This document shows, one piece after another, positions 53,369-64,000 of a DNA stretch of 64,000 bases. The number at the start of each line of letters is the position of its first letter. Within the stretch, counting starts at the first letter, position 1. The notes under the pieces were generated by a model, which was given only the letters and a program-made list of their open reading frames with translations, was not told where the DNA came from and searched no databases. Both the position numbers and the translations under genes were made by a program. Origin of the DNA: Thalassia testudinum (lineage: Eukaryota > Streptophyta > Magnoliopsida > Alismatales > Hydrocharitaceae); assembly GCA_037157565.1 (NCBI GenBank), contig JAZHRO010000056.1, forward strand, positions 33,789,501 through 33,853,500. The letters run 5' to 3'.

Positions 53369-55455
53369 TTAACTAAGACTATGATGATTTAAAGCACTTG
53401 GGTTTAAATTATTATAAATAGTAACTATGTAGAGGAAAGCTTAGGTCAGAAATTTTTTTAAGTTTAATATAAATGATTAATGTATAGAGCATATGTGAAA
53501 ATTTTCTTATTTAGACTTATACTTATAACATTTTCAAAACACACTTAAAATAATTTGTTAACAAGAATTTTATTTAGAATTAGAATTCTTCAAAAATCTC
53601 TTTAATCTTTGTAACTATTCTTAACTCAAATTAGAATACAAAGTGTTTCAAGGAAAACAAAACTTAAGGATTGAGAATTAAATTTTAACTCAAAAACTCA
53701 AATAGATTTAAGTTAATCCTTTGTTTATGATATTTGACTTTTATCAATATAAGTTTAAGCAAATTAACCAGATACTCATTATTAATTAAACTTAGAGTAG
53801 TAAAACTCTAATTTACTAGCTTACAACACTAAAGAATAACTTCTAGACCTAGGATACTGTCAATTCTTCTCCTTTAGGTCTCAACTTAAAATCTTCAAAA
53901 CCCAATTTCTTAGGCTTCACTGCCTAATACCAAGGTTTAGTAGCTATGATTTTAAAACATCTGTGCTCAGTGAAGAGATTTGTCCTAAAGACATTCAAAG
54001 TTGCAAAAATCCAAATCTTAAGACATCATTTTCCAATCCCAATTATTCCAATTCAAGCCTTTGGCTTGGCCTTACTCAGGTTTGGTTGCTTTCTCCTCAC
54101 CACTTTTTTATCCCGAGGTCAACACTTTTTGTGTATATCTCCCCAGTGGACCATTGGGTCTCTTATTCCTAATATTTTTTTTTCTCCATATTTTTTTCTT
54201 CACTTTTTCTATAGGTTAGAACACCCATTTGTAGTGAGGTGTTCTTTTTATTTGATGGAAGGAAGGGTAGCATCCATTTGTATTAAGATGCTTTTATTTA
54301 TTATGTGGAAAAATTACATAAGCACCCATTTTTAACAAGGCACTTAACTGCAGGGTGTTTTATTTATTTATTTATTTTCTTTTTCTTTTATTTTTTTTCT
54401 TTTCTTTTCGCCCTTCTCATTTTTCTTACTATCTTTATTCTCCAAATCTTTTTTCTAGGTGAGTGGCACATCCTTCACCCTTTCAAGAACTGCCCCACGG
54501 AAATCCTTGGACTAAAGAGGATTCAAAACTGATCTCTTAACCTCTGTGTTTTCGCGGTCTCAGATGCCAACAAGATAATTCTATGTGTGCGAATTTAGAT
54601 GTTTAGGTTACCTAGCTCTCAAACCAGAGCTTGGACAACAAAGCCCTTTACTCTCAGGTTCTTCAAATTTTTAGTTTCCTCCTATAGGATCCGCCAAGAC
54701 AAAATTTACCAGGTCTAGTTATTTATCTTTAGCCTGTAAGTTTTCTAAACTAAAATTCTACCAACTCTCTATTTAATTAACTCTGAATATCTGGCCTTTT
54801 TATTTAACTTTATGATAAAATCAAATTTTTAAAAAGCAAAAGGATTACTTAATCTAATTGGTTGAAAAGTTATAATTTAATTCCAAAACTTAAGTTTAAA
54901 TCTTAACACACTTAGTTTCTTAATTCAAGGTAGGAATAGAAAAACAAATCCTTAAAAGATTTAAAAGATTCCTAATTCAAATAAAACCTTGTTTTAAAAA
55001 TTTAAACACAAAAGTGTGTTTTTACAAAATGTTTAAAGTAAAAATCTAACTAAGAATTGAATAATCTTAAATATTATATATATTCTACATACATTTTAAA
55101 TTTCTGACCTAAAAGAAAATTAAGCTCTTAATTATAATATATATTTATTTATATTCTACTTCTTTTCTTCTTTATTAAAAATGAATATACCCTCTTATTA
55201 TTTTTATGAATTTTCATTTTCAATTTTTTATTTTTATGTATATAAGATTTTTCAATTTTTATGATTTTTTTTCAAAAATTTTTCAAATTCTTATGAAATT
55301 TTTGATTTTTTAAAATTTTTTATCATTTTTATTTTTTTTTAAATTTCTTGGATATTTAATTTTTATGTGTTTTTTTTATTTTTTAACCCACACTTAAAGT
55401 GAAAATTTCACTTCAACACCCCCAAGACAAAATTTTACAATGTCCTCATTGTAAA
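53369..55455 (-). other. Element 5 3' UTR
   Basis: AT-rich, non-coding. Block II is at 55417-55453 (minus: CAATGAGGACATTG...CTTGGGGGTG). Three hairpin units are at 54218-54345. Long T-rich runs lie at 54360-54430 and 55230-55385. The frames at 53946-54532 are low-complexity. Confidence 0.7.
54218..54345. repeat. Array of three hairpins with 12-nt loops
   Basis: Unit 1: AGAACACC (54218-54225) / GGTGTTCT (54238-54245). Unit 2: AGCATC (54269-54274) / GATGCT (54287-54292). Unit 3: AAGCACC (54320-54326) / GGCACTT (54339-54345), 5 of 7 paired. Each loop is 12 nt and starts CATTT (plus-strand reading). The stems differ in sequence yet still pair in units 1 and 2. Confidence 0.7.
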
Positions 55456-55800
55456 ATCTATGCCCATATGTCAGATTTCACAGACTAGAATCGGGTTCAA
55501 AGGCATCATGTCTTTCCGAGACATGTCACCAAGTGTTTGGCAGCGACTATATGCCTTACAATAAGTCTGAGAATCAGCAAATAACGTGGGCCAATAAAAC
55601 CCGCATTGCAAAACTTTTGTAGCAGTCTTTCTACCAGAAAAGTGACCACCACAGGCCTGGTCGTGACAAAAAGATAGGATAGAATCAATCTCAGAAGAGG
55701 TGACACAATGCTTGATGATTTGATCATTACAGAGTCTAAAAAGATATGGGTCTTCCCAAAAATAGTATTTGGCTTCTGCTTTGAGTCATGATTTGTGATA
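55456..55800 (-). pseudogene. Element 5 integrase, N-terminal remnant
   Basis: The minus strand encodes the HHCC zinc domain: [50 protein letters not shown]. The frame stops right after it. The DNA then matches only the codons around the first catalytic Asp (GACATATGGGCATAGATTTTA on the minus strand) before jumping at about 55451-55456 to 3' UTR block II. The rest of the core, including the second Asp and the Glu, and the C-terminal domain are deleted. Confidence 0.85.
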
Positions 55801-55806
55801 CCCATC

Positions 55807-56250
55807 CTAGTCTGGTGGGAATTTATGTGTAACCAAATAATTAACAATATCTGCATACCAAGGAAGATATGTGGATATAGTCAACAGATGTTCATCAGGG
55901 AAGTGCTCTGTGATTGGTGGAGATGATTCGATTGTATCAGAAGGAAGACGGGAAAGATGATCTGCAACAACATTTTGCCTACCCGCCTTATCATGAATTT
56001 CTAGGTCAAATTCTTGCAAAAGCAAGATCCATTTGATTAACCTAGGTTTCGTGTCCTTCTTAGATAGAAGGTGTCGGTTAGCTGAGTGATCAGAGGACAC
56101 TATGATTTGAGATTCGAGTATATAAGATCTAAATTTTTCTAATCCAAATACTATTGCTAGTAACTCTTTTTCTGTAACTGCGTAATTTCTGTGTGTCTCA
56201 TTCAATGTTTTACTAGCATAGTAAATTACCACTGGATTCTTCTCAATTTT
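55807..56250 (-). pseudogene. Element 5 RNase H
   Basis: The frame 56232-55807 carries [42 protein letters not shown] (the TDH motif changed to SDH) and [13 protein letters not shown]. The first acidic block IMCDALDYAIGAVLG lies just upstream in the preceding frame (to 56251), with CDAS changed to CDAL. A stop separates the two frames. Neighbouring bases continue into the linker DEHLLTISTYLPWYADI before the integrase. Confidence 0.85.
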
Positions 56251-57270
56251 CTATCCTAAAACAGCTCCTATTGCATAATCTAATGCATCACACATGATTT
56301 CAAATGGTAAATCCCAATTAGGTGGTTGCAATATTGGAGCCTGTGTAACTCTGTCTCTCAAAGTTTTAAATGCTAAAATACACTCCTCATCCATCTCAAA
56401 AATCGCATCCTTTGTGAGGAGGTTTGTGAGTGGTTGGGCAATTTTTGAAAAATCAAGGATGAATCTTCTATAAAATCTCACATGCCCAAGAAATGATTTA
56501 ATACCTTCAATCGAGTCAGGGATTGGAAGATTTGCAATTTGATTGATCTTGGCTCGATCTACTTGGATACCTCGCTTAGATACGAGATGACCAAGTACTA
56601 TGCCCTTAGGAATCATAAAATGGCTCTTCTCCCAACTAAGGACAAGGTTTACCTCAATGCATCTTTTTAGAACCTTTGACAAATAAAAACCTCCATAAAT
56701 TCACCCACCATTTCGGTAAAAATGGCTAACATGCAACGCTGAAAAGTCGCAGGTGCGTTGCAAACCCAAATGGCATTCTTCGGAAAGCAAAGGTTCCGAA
56801 GGGGCAGGTGAAAGTCATTTTCTCTTGATCTTCGGGATAAATTGCAACTTGATTATATCCAGAGTAACCATCTAAAAGCAGAAGAACCTATTACCAGCTA
56901 ATCTCTCAAGGATCTGATCAATGAATGGTAAAGGAAAATGGTCCTTCTTTGTAACAGAATTCAATTTTCGATAATCAATACAAACCCGCCACAAATTAGC
57001 AATTCGTGTGGGCATGGTTTCTCCAGATTCAGTTTTGATTATGGTGAGTCCTGCCTTTTTGGGTACCACTTGAATTAGACTCACCCAAGGGCTATCAGAT
57101 ATAGGAAAAATAATATCAGCATCAAGCCACTTGATTATCTCTTTCTTAATGACCTCCTTTAGATTAGGGTTTAGGCATCTTTGAGCTTCTCTTGAAGGTT
57201 GTGCCCCATCTTCAATATAAATATGATGAGTACAAAAATTAGGGCTAATCTCAGTGAGATCATGTAAAGT
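56251..57270 (-). pseudogene. Element 5 reverse transcriptase, catalytic box deleted
   Basis: Present: [21 protein letters not shown] and [21 protein letters not shown] (57084-56872), RRMPFG (about 56775), then [22 protein letters not shown] and SFLGHVRFYRRFI (56682-56251). Between EVF and LSKVLKRC, at about 56680-56690, some 16-17 codons that hold FMDD in elements 1 and 2 are missing. The two catalytic Asp residues are therefore gone. Frameshifts occur near 56870 and at the deletion. Confidence 0.87.
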
Positions 57271-58146
57271 TCACCCAATTGCCTTCTTGTGATCTTGAAG
57301 AACTTTGATCAATTTGGATTCTTGTGATTCAGATAGATGAGAATTGATTATTACAGGATATGTTTGATCAGATTCGAGATATACATATTTAAGATTATCA
57401 GGCAATGGTTTCAATTCAAGCATAGGAGTAGAATCAATAGCAGGATTTAGGGCGGGATTTTCAATTGTGAAAAGTGATTCAGATTCAAAGTCAAATTCGG
57501 GATTCAGTAGAGATTCCAATAATGTTTCATTGCTTTGAGGATATGGGATATCAAAAGATATGCTTTCTAGTTCTAAAGAACTAATGTCATCCTCAAAAAC
57601 TTCTATTGATTTTATTTCCTCAATCCATTCACAATCAAATCCACTAGAAGCTCTAAATATATCTAACTTAATTGTCTTCTCCCCAAATTTCAATTCAATC
57701 TTTCCTGATTCACAATCAATGTTGGCTTTTGCAGTAGCCAAAAAGGGTCTCCCTAAGATAATTGGGGTGTGGCTAATGTATTTGGGTACTTCCATATCAA
57801 GAATAATAAAATCTACAAGGAAGTAAAAATCCCAAACTCCTATAATAACATCCTCCAACATTCCTTTTGGTGACTTAATAGATCTATCAGCTAATTGTAA
57901 AGTCACATTGGTAGACTTAAGGTTTTCTATTTGAAAGTGTTTTACCAAAGAGAAAGGAATGATGTTAATAGAAGCTCCTAAATCTAGGAGAACTCTATCA
58001 AAACATTGACCCCCAATTATACAGGAAATAAATGGAGATCCTAGGTCTTTCTTTTTTAAAGGAAGCGTACTTGAAATAATAGTGCTCACATGCTCTGAAA
58101 GTACAACAGTGCTTCCTTTCTTCGACTTACGCTTAGGAGTACACAA
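57271..58146 (-). pseudogene. Element 5 aspartic protease
   Basis: An open frame of 291 codons. VLLDLGASINIIP keeps the catalytic Asp, followed by VTLQLADRSIKSPKGMLEDVII, ILGRPFLATAKANIDCE, an acidic spacer, and LPDNLKYVYLE / VIINSHLSESQESKLIKVL leading to RT. The start at 58146 is internal: the entry segment (LLDAIKHIPTYTRFLKELCTPK-like) extends upstream across a frameshift near 58190. This is the best-preserved protease in the window apart from element 2. Confidence 0.87.
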
Positions 58147-58190
58147 TTCCTTAAGAAATCTTGTGTAAGTTGGGATGTGTTTGATAGCAT

Positions 58191-59020
58191 CTAGGAGTGG
58201 AATATTAATATGTACCTGTTTTCATCTAATGTAACAGGTTGTTTTTGTTTCCTAGTCTTCTTCAAAGCTTCTGGGAATGGGACATGGGTTTCCTGTTCTA
58301 CTGAGGTATTATCATGATCTCGCGAATTAACGGGAATTGCGGGATCGGGTTCTGCATTTGATCCAGGTGTAGAAACAGGGGTTAATCTAGATGTACTAGG
58401 GTCTTGGGATAGGTTCCTTGGAAAAACTGGATCCCTAGTGGAAGTTCCACGATGGGTTGTAACAGAGTTAATACCTGCATGAGAAGAAGAATATGCTTGT
58501 GAATTTTGGAAAGATAGATCATTAATTAATGGTTGATTCGCAACTGATTGCTGTTGATTTGGATATTCAAAATCAAGATTAGAAATAGGTGGATTTAGAT
58601 TTTGATTTAGGGGCAATTGATTAAGAAGTTGGACATGTCCCTGATTCGGATTTTGAACTCCCAGGTGTTGTCTTTGCTGGATATTCCTAGGGTTTGGAAT
58701 TGGCTAGGATGGAAGGGTCCCTAGCTGACAAGATTCAGCTAACTGCATGATTTGACCCCTAAGATCAACCAATTCTGCCAAACATTGTCGTTGGACTTCA
58801 GCAAGAGTTTTAGCATTTTGTCGCTGGCTCTCAGTCACAGCTCTCAAAATCTGGTCTAGCCGTGAATCACTATTTGGCCCAACAGGGTTTTGCGAACCCG
58901 CGTAAAATGGCCTCGCATTGTGTTGCTGAAATGACAATGTAGGCGGGTTTTGTCTGGTCTGAGTCAGATATGATAGTCTTTGTGTATGGTCAGACCAAGA
59001 AAAATTAGGGTGATTACGCC
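58191..59020 (-). pseudogene. Element 5 gag, C-terminal part
   Basis: Starts at the insertion point inside the hallmark (GW)RNHPNFSW, read on the minus strand at 59020-59000. Then LSFQQHNARPFYAGSQNP, a coiled stretch (QILRAVTESQRQNAKTLAEVQRQCLAELVDL), a stop near 58704, NPRNIQQRQ, a long Asn/Gln/Pro-rich linker with INSVTTHRGTSTRDP, and VPFPEALKKTRKQK. The N-terminal capsid part would lie beyond the LTR insert to the right. Confidence 0.82.
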
Positions 59021-62000
59021 TGATGAGACACTCATCATGATCTCTAATTACCCCTAATTTACTAGTCTTCCTAGTTAATTAGCTAAGGCTATGAACATAT
59101 AAGGGTTAATTATAGAATAAGGGATATCTAGTCAAGGACCTTAAAATAAGTTTAAAATGGCATTTTATCATTCAATTAACATTATTAATAATTTAGATAA
59201 TAATTGGACTCGAAATCCTATTAATCATTCTCTTAATTAATAAGATAAGTAACTTAAACTTAATGTAACCCTAAGTATATAATAACTTAAGTAATTTTAC
59301 TTAATCTAATAAATTAACCTAAAAAGGTCAAAAATGTAAATTCAAGGTGAAAATATAATATTTACCTTATTTACTAACATATATAAAAAGTTGAAAAAGA
59401 TCTAAGTTAAAATAAACCTTCAAAACTTGAGTTTACATTTTAGTCTTTAATATTCATTACAATCGGGTCCTTAATTCTCAAATAGGTCCTTAAGTTTTAT
59501 TTCATTTAAGTCCCTCTTCATCTTCTTCTTCTTCTTCAGCCGAATGAACGGCTGGTGGCAGAGAGTCACACCACCGCGTGATTACCGCCCTACCGACATC
59601 ATCCTTCTTTGTCCAAGCTCTTGTAGCTTGCGCTCACCACCTCCACTTCATCCACCGGTTTGGATTAATCGAAAATCCTATTTTTCAGTGGGAGATAATC
59701 TCACCATCGTCGGAGACGACGACGGAGGAGGTTAAGCTCCTCAAGCTCCTTCTTCTGCTAGACCCTTCCACTCTCATCGCCACCAACTATTATAAATACC
59801 CCCTCATACCTCGGATTTTACTCAAGTTGGCTCCCTTCCCTCTTCTAACACTGTAGCCGACTTCGATAGGCTATTCATCCAAAACTCCAGTGACTTCCCA
59901 TTCCAATTTTCGACTTCCTCCGATCATCTTAAGCAGCCGAGGAGATCCACCGTGGTCTTCCACATCTTTGACACAGGTGCCGACTCAAGGAATCCTCTGC
60001 TCCACCTCAAATCCGCCCGCCGGAGATCTTTCTTCCACCCTCTGATTTCGTCATCCTCCATGAGACTTCGACGGAACCCTATTGACCCCTTCGTCCAGGT
60101 AACAGTAGATTAGGAGTAGGAGTAGGAGTAGGCCAGCTTAGTTAGTTAGTTTAGGTAGTTAGGTTAGAGTAATTTTAGATTTTAATTTCATCTTCTTCAA
60201 CTCCGGTGAACTCCTTGAGCTCGCCAGAGACTTAATTTCATCTTTTTAATTCACTGTACACCTTCCTTTAACTTCCATAATCACTTCTAACACATTTAAT
60301 CATTTAATTGATCACCTAATCGCCTAATTCACATTTCACCTCCACCGACTACTATCGCTGTCCATGGTGACAGTAATCGACCTAATTCCACCTTCATAGG
60401 GTTCTTCATCATCTATCCACCACTTATGGACCCTAATCGATACTATAATGCCTATAAATACCACATATAAATTAAACGCCCAAATTTAATTTAGTTCCTG
60501 AGCTCGCTGTCAATGGCGGCTCAGGAACAGTTCAAATTTTAAATTAAATATATATTTATGAATATAAACATCTGTTGACTTATTTTAACTTCTTAATTGA
60601 GTGGTTAAACAAGTCCTGAGCTTATCTCAAATCAAATTTTTAGAGAAAATGAATTCACTGTCAAATCTTAATTTTAAGAGATAAATGAAGAATTAAATGT
60701 TATACTGAGGTTCTTTGCAACCTCAGGATCTTTTCTAAATAAAAAATGGCAAGTTTTAATAATCTGTACACAAATTTCCTATTTTCTGGACTCACCGGAG
60801 CTCCGGCGAGCTATGACAAACCATTCTTGAGTTTCAGCCTCTAGAACTTGTTGAGAAGCTCCAGAATGATAAAATGTGGATCACTGATTGTTTTAAGAAT
60901 GTTTATTTGAGGATTTAACCACTGGAGATATAGATTTGAACTTCATCTTCCCCAACTCCGGCGGAGTTGGAGAAGTCTGATAAAAAGATTTAAGAAGCAT
61001 TGAAGGAACTTAGAAGCTTTAGTACGGTGCACTAAAGCTGTTTAAACTCTTGGAACACTGTAACAACCTTCTAATGATTCTAACGAACACACATATTTTC
61101 AAGTTCAGGCGGCGAGCCTGTAACCCTAGGAATAAGAGTCAGAACACTTACCTGAAGATTTGAATAAGTTTCTGATGTTGAGGAGACTCTAATTGAGGCT
61201 TTGATTTCTTGGGAGAAGGCTTTGAATAGAAAGTCAAACTTGAGGCCTTTATAGTCAAACCTGAGGAGGAAACTTTGTTTCTAAGTTCAATCTGAGGTAT
61301 TGAGGAGTGTAAGTTGTTTCTGGGATCTTGTTTGATGGTTTTAGAGAGAATTAAGTGAGCTCAGGTGAATAAATGGTTGAGAATTTAGTTCTTGTTAATT
61401 TGGGTTACTTTCGAACCCAAATCAACAGCAGTGCCATTTTGTTGAAATTTAAACTTGAATCCTGCCCAGATGAGTTAATTATAACCCTTAGAATTAGTTT
61501 AAATTGATTAGAAGCATTCTTTTGTGTCTATTTCACATATGAAGTCTGAAGATCTAAACTCTGAAGCTTTCATAGAAGTGAAGAGCTTCTCTGCTGGTTC
61601 TGAAGGTCATAAGAGCTTAAAATCTACACTAACAGATGCGGAATCACTTATATAACATGTATAGACCTTTAAATAAAAGAGAAAAGTCCATCTGAGGACT
61701 CTGTAGATATAATTTCACTTCCAGGCATTTAAATAACCCGTAGGAACCCTTGATTTCATCTTTCAAATTGAAAAGTAAAACATCATCAAAACCTTAAATT
61801 GACCCTGCAATTGTATAGATCTATCTTAGAGCTTTCTAGCAAACTTGAAATCACTCGATTTGGAGCTTTGGGTAGAAAGTTATGATCATTTGAAGTTGGG
61901 TCTAAAAGGGGTAGGTTAGTCCCACATCGCTAGTTCACGAGCGCGTGCCTGGGGATAAAATGAATTCATTGCATGGCCTCTTCAGTCGTCAGCGCTCGGT

Positions 62001-63013
62001 GCACCAGTTACCGATTTGATCTGAGCATGTGCATGTGTGTATGGGTGGGCTTATGTGCCTGCAGGTGTGCGCCCTTGGGGGCGTGAGTGAGAATGTGCCC
62101 TGGGAGGGCGAGAGGCCTGGGAGGCTGGGTTGAGCCGAATTGGCTCGAGACTATGAATCAATAAGAAATAAATCGAAAACGAACCTAATAGAGATTAGGC
62201 GAGGACCGATTAGGGTCTGGTCGCACCCTGATCTCAGGGTGCTGTGTATCCTCGAAAGGACCTCATCGCAAATAAAACAAATTTTGGTTAAAAAGTAAAA
62301 AAACCCAGTTCAGCTGAAAGTCTAAGGGAATTGAAAGAGAAGCCGACGGTTGTTAAATGCTAAGTGCTAAACCTGAAGGCTAAGTGAACTAAGAGAACAT
62401 GCACTAAGGAAAAGAGATTAAGGAACAAAAGGAGAAGACTAAGGGAAGAAAAGAAGGCAGGAGAAGACAGGAACAACAAAAGAGAGGTAAGAAAGAGAGC
62501 TCGAGAGAGAGAAGAAAATAAAAGAAAGAAGAAGAAGAGAGAGGCTGAAGAAGATAAATGAAGGATATTATTTTTCTTGCATCATTACTTTTTGTTCTTA
62601 ATTGTAAAAAGGCATGTTTTAATATAATAACCTTTAATTGCCTTAATTTCTTTGGAATGAAATTGAATTAGAAACTAACATGTTTACTTGTTAATAAAGT
62701 AGATCATTTTGAGTAAATATGTTTTTCATATGGAATTTTGTATATTCTTTATAGTTTAAATATTTTGGCAAAATTCATGTTTTAAAATCAACTTAGTTAT
62801 ACCTCCTAAACTTATGAAGAAATAAAAGAAAATTGGTGAATTTGGAAAAATTATTATACCTCCCAGTGAACGACTTGGACTCAACCAGTAAAAATTTCTA
62901 AAATGTTAGGTTAATTCAACCCTATACTACACAACTGATACAATTTCGAGTTAACCTAAGTGATTTCTTCTACTCTTAATTAAGTGAAATTAACTTAATT
63001 ACTGAGTTGAGTG
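59021..63013 (+). repeat. 4-kb family LTR inserted into element 5 gag
   Basis: Starts TGATGAG-ACA-CTCATCA; left flank ACGCC. Landmarks: TATA-like GATAAAAT 61954-61961, CAGTCGTCAGCGCTCGG (61983-61999), GGTCTGGTCGCACCCTG block (62213-62230), purine tract (62330-62560), U5 motif (62857-62905). Homology to the element 5 LTR ends at GAGTTGAGTG (63013), a few bases before the RTE sequence, so the true 3' end is missing here. It is either a solo LTR or the 5' LTR of an element further right. Confidence 0.85.
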
Positions 63014-63202
63014 AAACTCTGCCTATGTTGAGGTTCGTGTGCCTTTTCATTGCCGGTTCCAAGCCCGGGTAAAGGAGGAGGGTTGCATTAGGTCACCGAC
63101 AGCCAGCGTAAAATTTTTCGGATCTTTAAACATGGATTCTAGCAAACACTCTGATTTCGTTGGGGCGTTCCCTACTTGCGACGCGCTGCATCGACCCCGG
63201 GT

Positions 63203-63445
63203 GTAGTGATAAATGAGCAAGGGTTCTCGCATGAGGAACGCATGTGAGTAAAGAAGTTAGTTCCGTTACATCGCTGCCCGGATGTAGTCCAAAATGAGCA
63301 AGGGTTCTTGCATGAGGAATGCATGCTAGTAAAGAAGTTAGTTCCGCTACATCGCCGCCTGGATGTAGTCCAAAATGAGCAAGGGTTCTCGCATGAGGAA
63401 CGCATGCGAGTAAAGAAGCTAGTTCCACCACTTCGTCATCGAAGT
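63203..63445 (+). repeat. 81-bp tandem repeat, three copies, in the RTE leader
   Basis: Copies at 63203-63283, 63284-63364 and 63365-63445. Each contains AATGAGCAAGGGTTCT, GCATGAGGAA and AGTAAAGAAG. The period is a multiple of three, so frames stay open on both strands; the frames on the minus strand (63047-63452) are a by-product. Confidence 0.88.
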
Positions 63446-63457
63446 GTGTCACAAAGA

Positions 63458-64000
63458 ATGCTGAGATTCGGTAGTTGGAATATTGGTACCTTGACCAGTA
63501 AACTCATGGAGATTGTGGATACAATGGTAAGGAGAAGGATTCAAATTCTTTACCTTCAAGAGACTAAGTGGGTTGGTGAAAAAGAAAAGGAAATCGAGAG
63601 AACTTTGGTATTCAGGAAGGGACAAAGGTAGAAACGGTGTGGGTATTATAATTCATAAGGATTTGAAGGAGAGCGTGGTTGAGGTTAAGAGATTGGGTGA
63701 TCGAATTATTTTGATAAAATTAATCTTAGAAGATCTTGAATGTCATTTCAGTTTATGCACCTCAAGTTGGTCTAGAGGAAAGAATAAAGAACAAAAATTG
63801 GGGAGAGCTTGATATGATAATTCAAGGAATCCCACAGACAGAAATGATTTGCTTAGGTGGAGATTTAAATGGGCATGTGGGAAAAGATGCTTTAGAGTAT
63901 GCAGGAGTGCATGGAAATCATGGTTTTGGTGTTAGGAATGAAGAAGGGAAGACGTTCCTTATTTTTGCTATGGCTTATGATCTTTTCATAGCAAATACTT
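63458..64000 (+). pseudogene. RTE LINE endonuclease region of the ORF
   Basis: From ATG 63458: MLRFGSWNIGTLTSK. Endonuclease motifs: SWNIGT with the Asn, YLQETKW with the metal-binding Glu (about 63558), WYSGRDKGRNGVGIII, SVYAPQVG with the Tyr (about 63745) and GGDLNGHVG (about 63855, Asp-x-Asn). A frame change near 63600 and another near 63735 break the reading, so this copy is dead. The RT domain would follow outside the window. The upstream frame from 63308 includes repeat sequence and is unlikely to be the start. Confidence 0.82.

Larger units (their letters stand above)
49316..59020 (-). mobile_element. Element 5: Athila/Tat-type element, partial
   Basis: Reading leftward from 59020: gag end, protease, RT, RNase H, start of integrase, a deletion joint, 3' UTR, stem-loop and PPT, then a 4016-bp 3' LTR (53331-49316). 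The 5' end (most of gag, leader, 5' LTR) is cut off where the LTR at 59021 inserted. Left flank ATGCG is the expected duplication. Confidence 0.87.
63014..64000 (+). mobile_element. RTE-type LINE, 5' part
   Basis: Begins near 63014 with a leader (CTGCCTATGTTGAGGTTCGTGTGCC...) followed by an 81-bp tandem repeat and an endonuclease ORF that runs off the right edge. The endonuclease resembles plant RTE LINE proteins often annotated as craniofacial-development-protein-2-like. Confidence 0.82.

Noticed and set aside
59021..63013. Inverted LTR pair (53331 and 59021) as ends of one palindromic element
   Set aside because: The LTR at 59021 interrupts element 5 gag and points the other way, with no PPT or primer site beside it, so it is a later insertion.
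63203..63445. CRISPR-like array
   Set aside because: The units are contiguous without unique spacers, and the context is a eukaryotic LINE.
63047..63452. Minus-strand repetitive protein (His/Leu-rich) in the RTE leader
   Set aside because: It is the by-product of an 81-bp repeat whose period is divisible by three; homology and the endonuclease are on the plus strand.

Overview
The window is plant nuclear DNA made almost entirely of nested retrotransposons; I find no intact host gene, no structural RNA gene and no CRISPR array. The evidence is Ty3/gypsy polyproteins of the Athila/Tat branch, a Ty1-copia gag with an initiator-Met-tRNA primer site, L1-type LINEs with plant-style ORF1, an RTE-type LINE, 1.4-4 kb LTRs, and many C-to-T stop codons typical of methylated, silenced repeats. 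It looks like heterochromatin of a large-genome flowering plant; I cannot name the species.

Left block (1-22804). A reverse-strand LTR fragment (1-904) cuts into an old LTR (905 to about 2830). Next comes element 1 (plus strand): a decayed gag-protease-RT-RNase H-integrase pseudogene at 2840-7097, its 3' UTR, PPT and 3' LTR (21444-22804). Its 3' UTR is split by element 2 (8176-21175), a complete 13.0 kb Athila-like element with 2.3 kb LTRs, a CAACC target-site duplication, a tRNA-Asp primer site and a frameshifted gag-pol.

Middle block (22805-39982). Element 3 lies on the minus strand: 3' LTR piece, PPT, integrase C-terminus, protease, gag, leader, primer site and 5' LTR piece. RT, RNase H and most of the integrase are deleted. 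Its leader is split by LINE A (29217-38350, imperfect 15-bp TSD and poly-A), whose last exon-like stretch is split by a 4.0 kb solo LTR (34140-38182, TSD AGAGA).

Right block (39983-64000). A Ty1-copia element (LTR 39983-41680, then gag) is split by an LTR-like insert (about 42046-44225) and then by LINE B (about 45106-49315). LINE B is cut by element 5 (minus strand, 49316-59020), whose gag is cut by a further 4 kb LTR (59021 to about 63013), which abuts an RTE LINE that runs off the window.

The most interesting unexplained signals are RNA-structure-like. A 9-bp stem with a GGA loop sits directly upstream of the polypurine tract in four different elements, with compensatory base changes in one. 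A 7-bp inverted repeat starts several LTRs. An array of three hairpins with 12-nt loops lies in the 3' UTR of element 5. A U5 motif shared by all gypsy LTRs resembles the complement of the tRNA-Asp T arm. An LTR-like insert carries TTGGCGCCAA palindromes.
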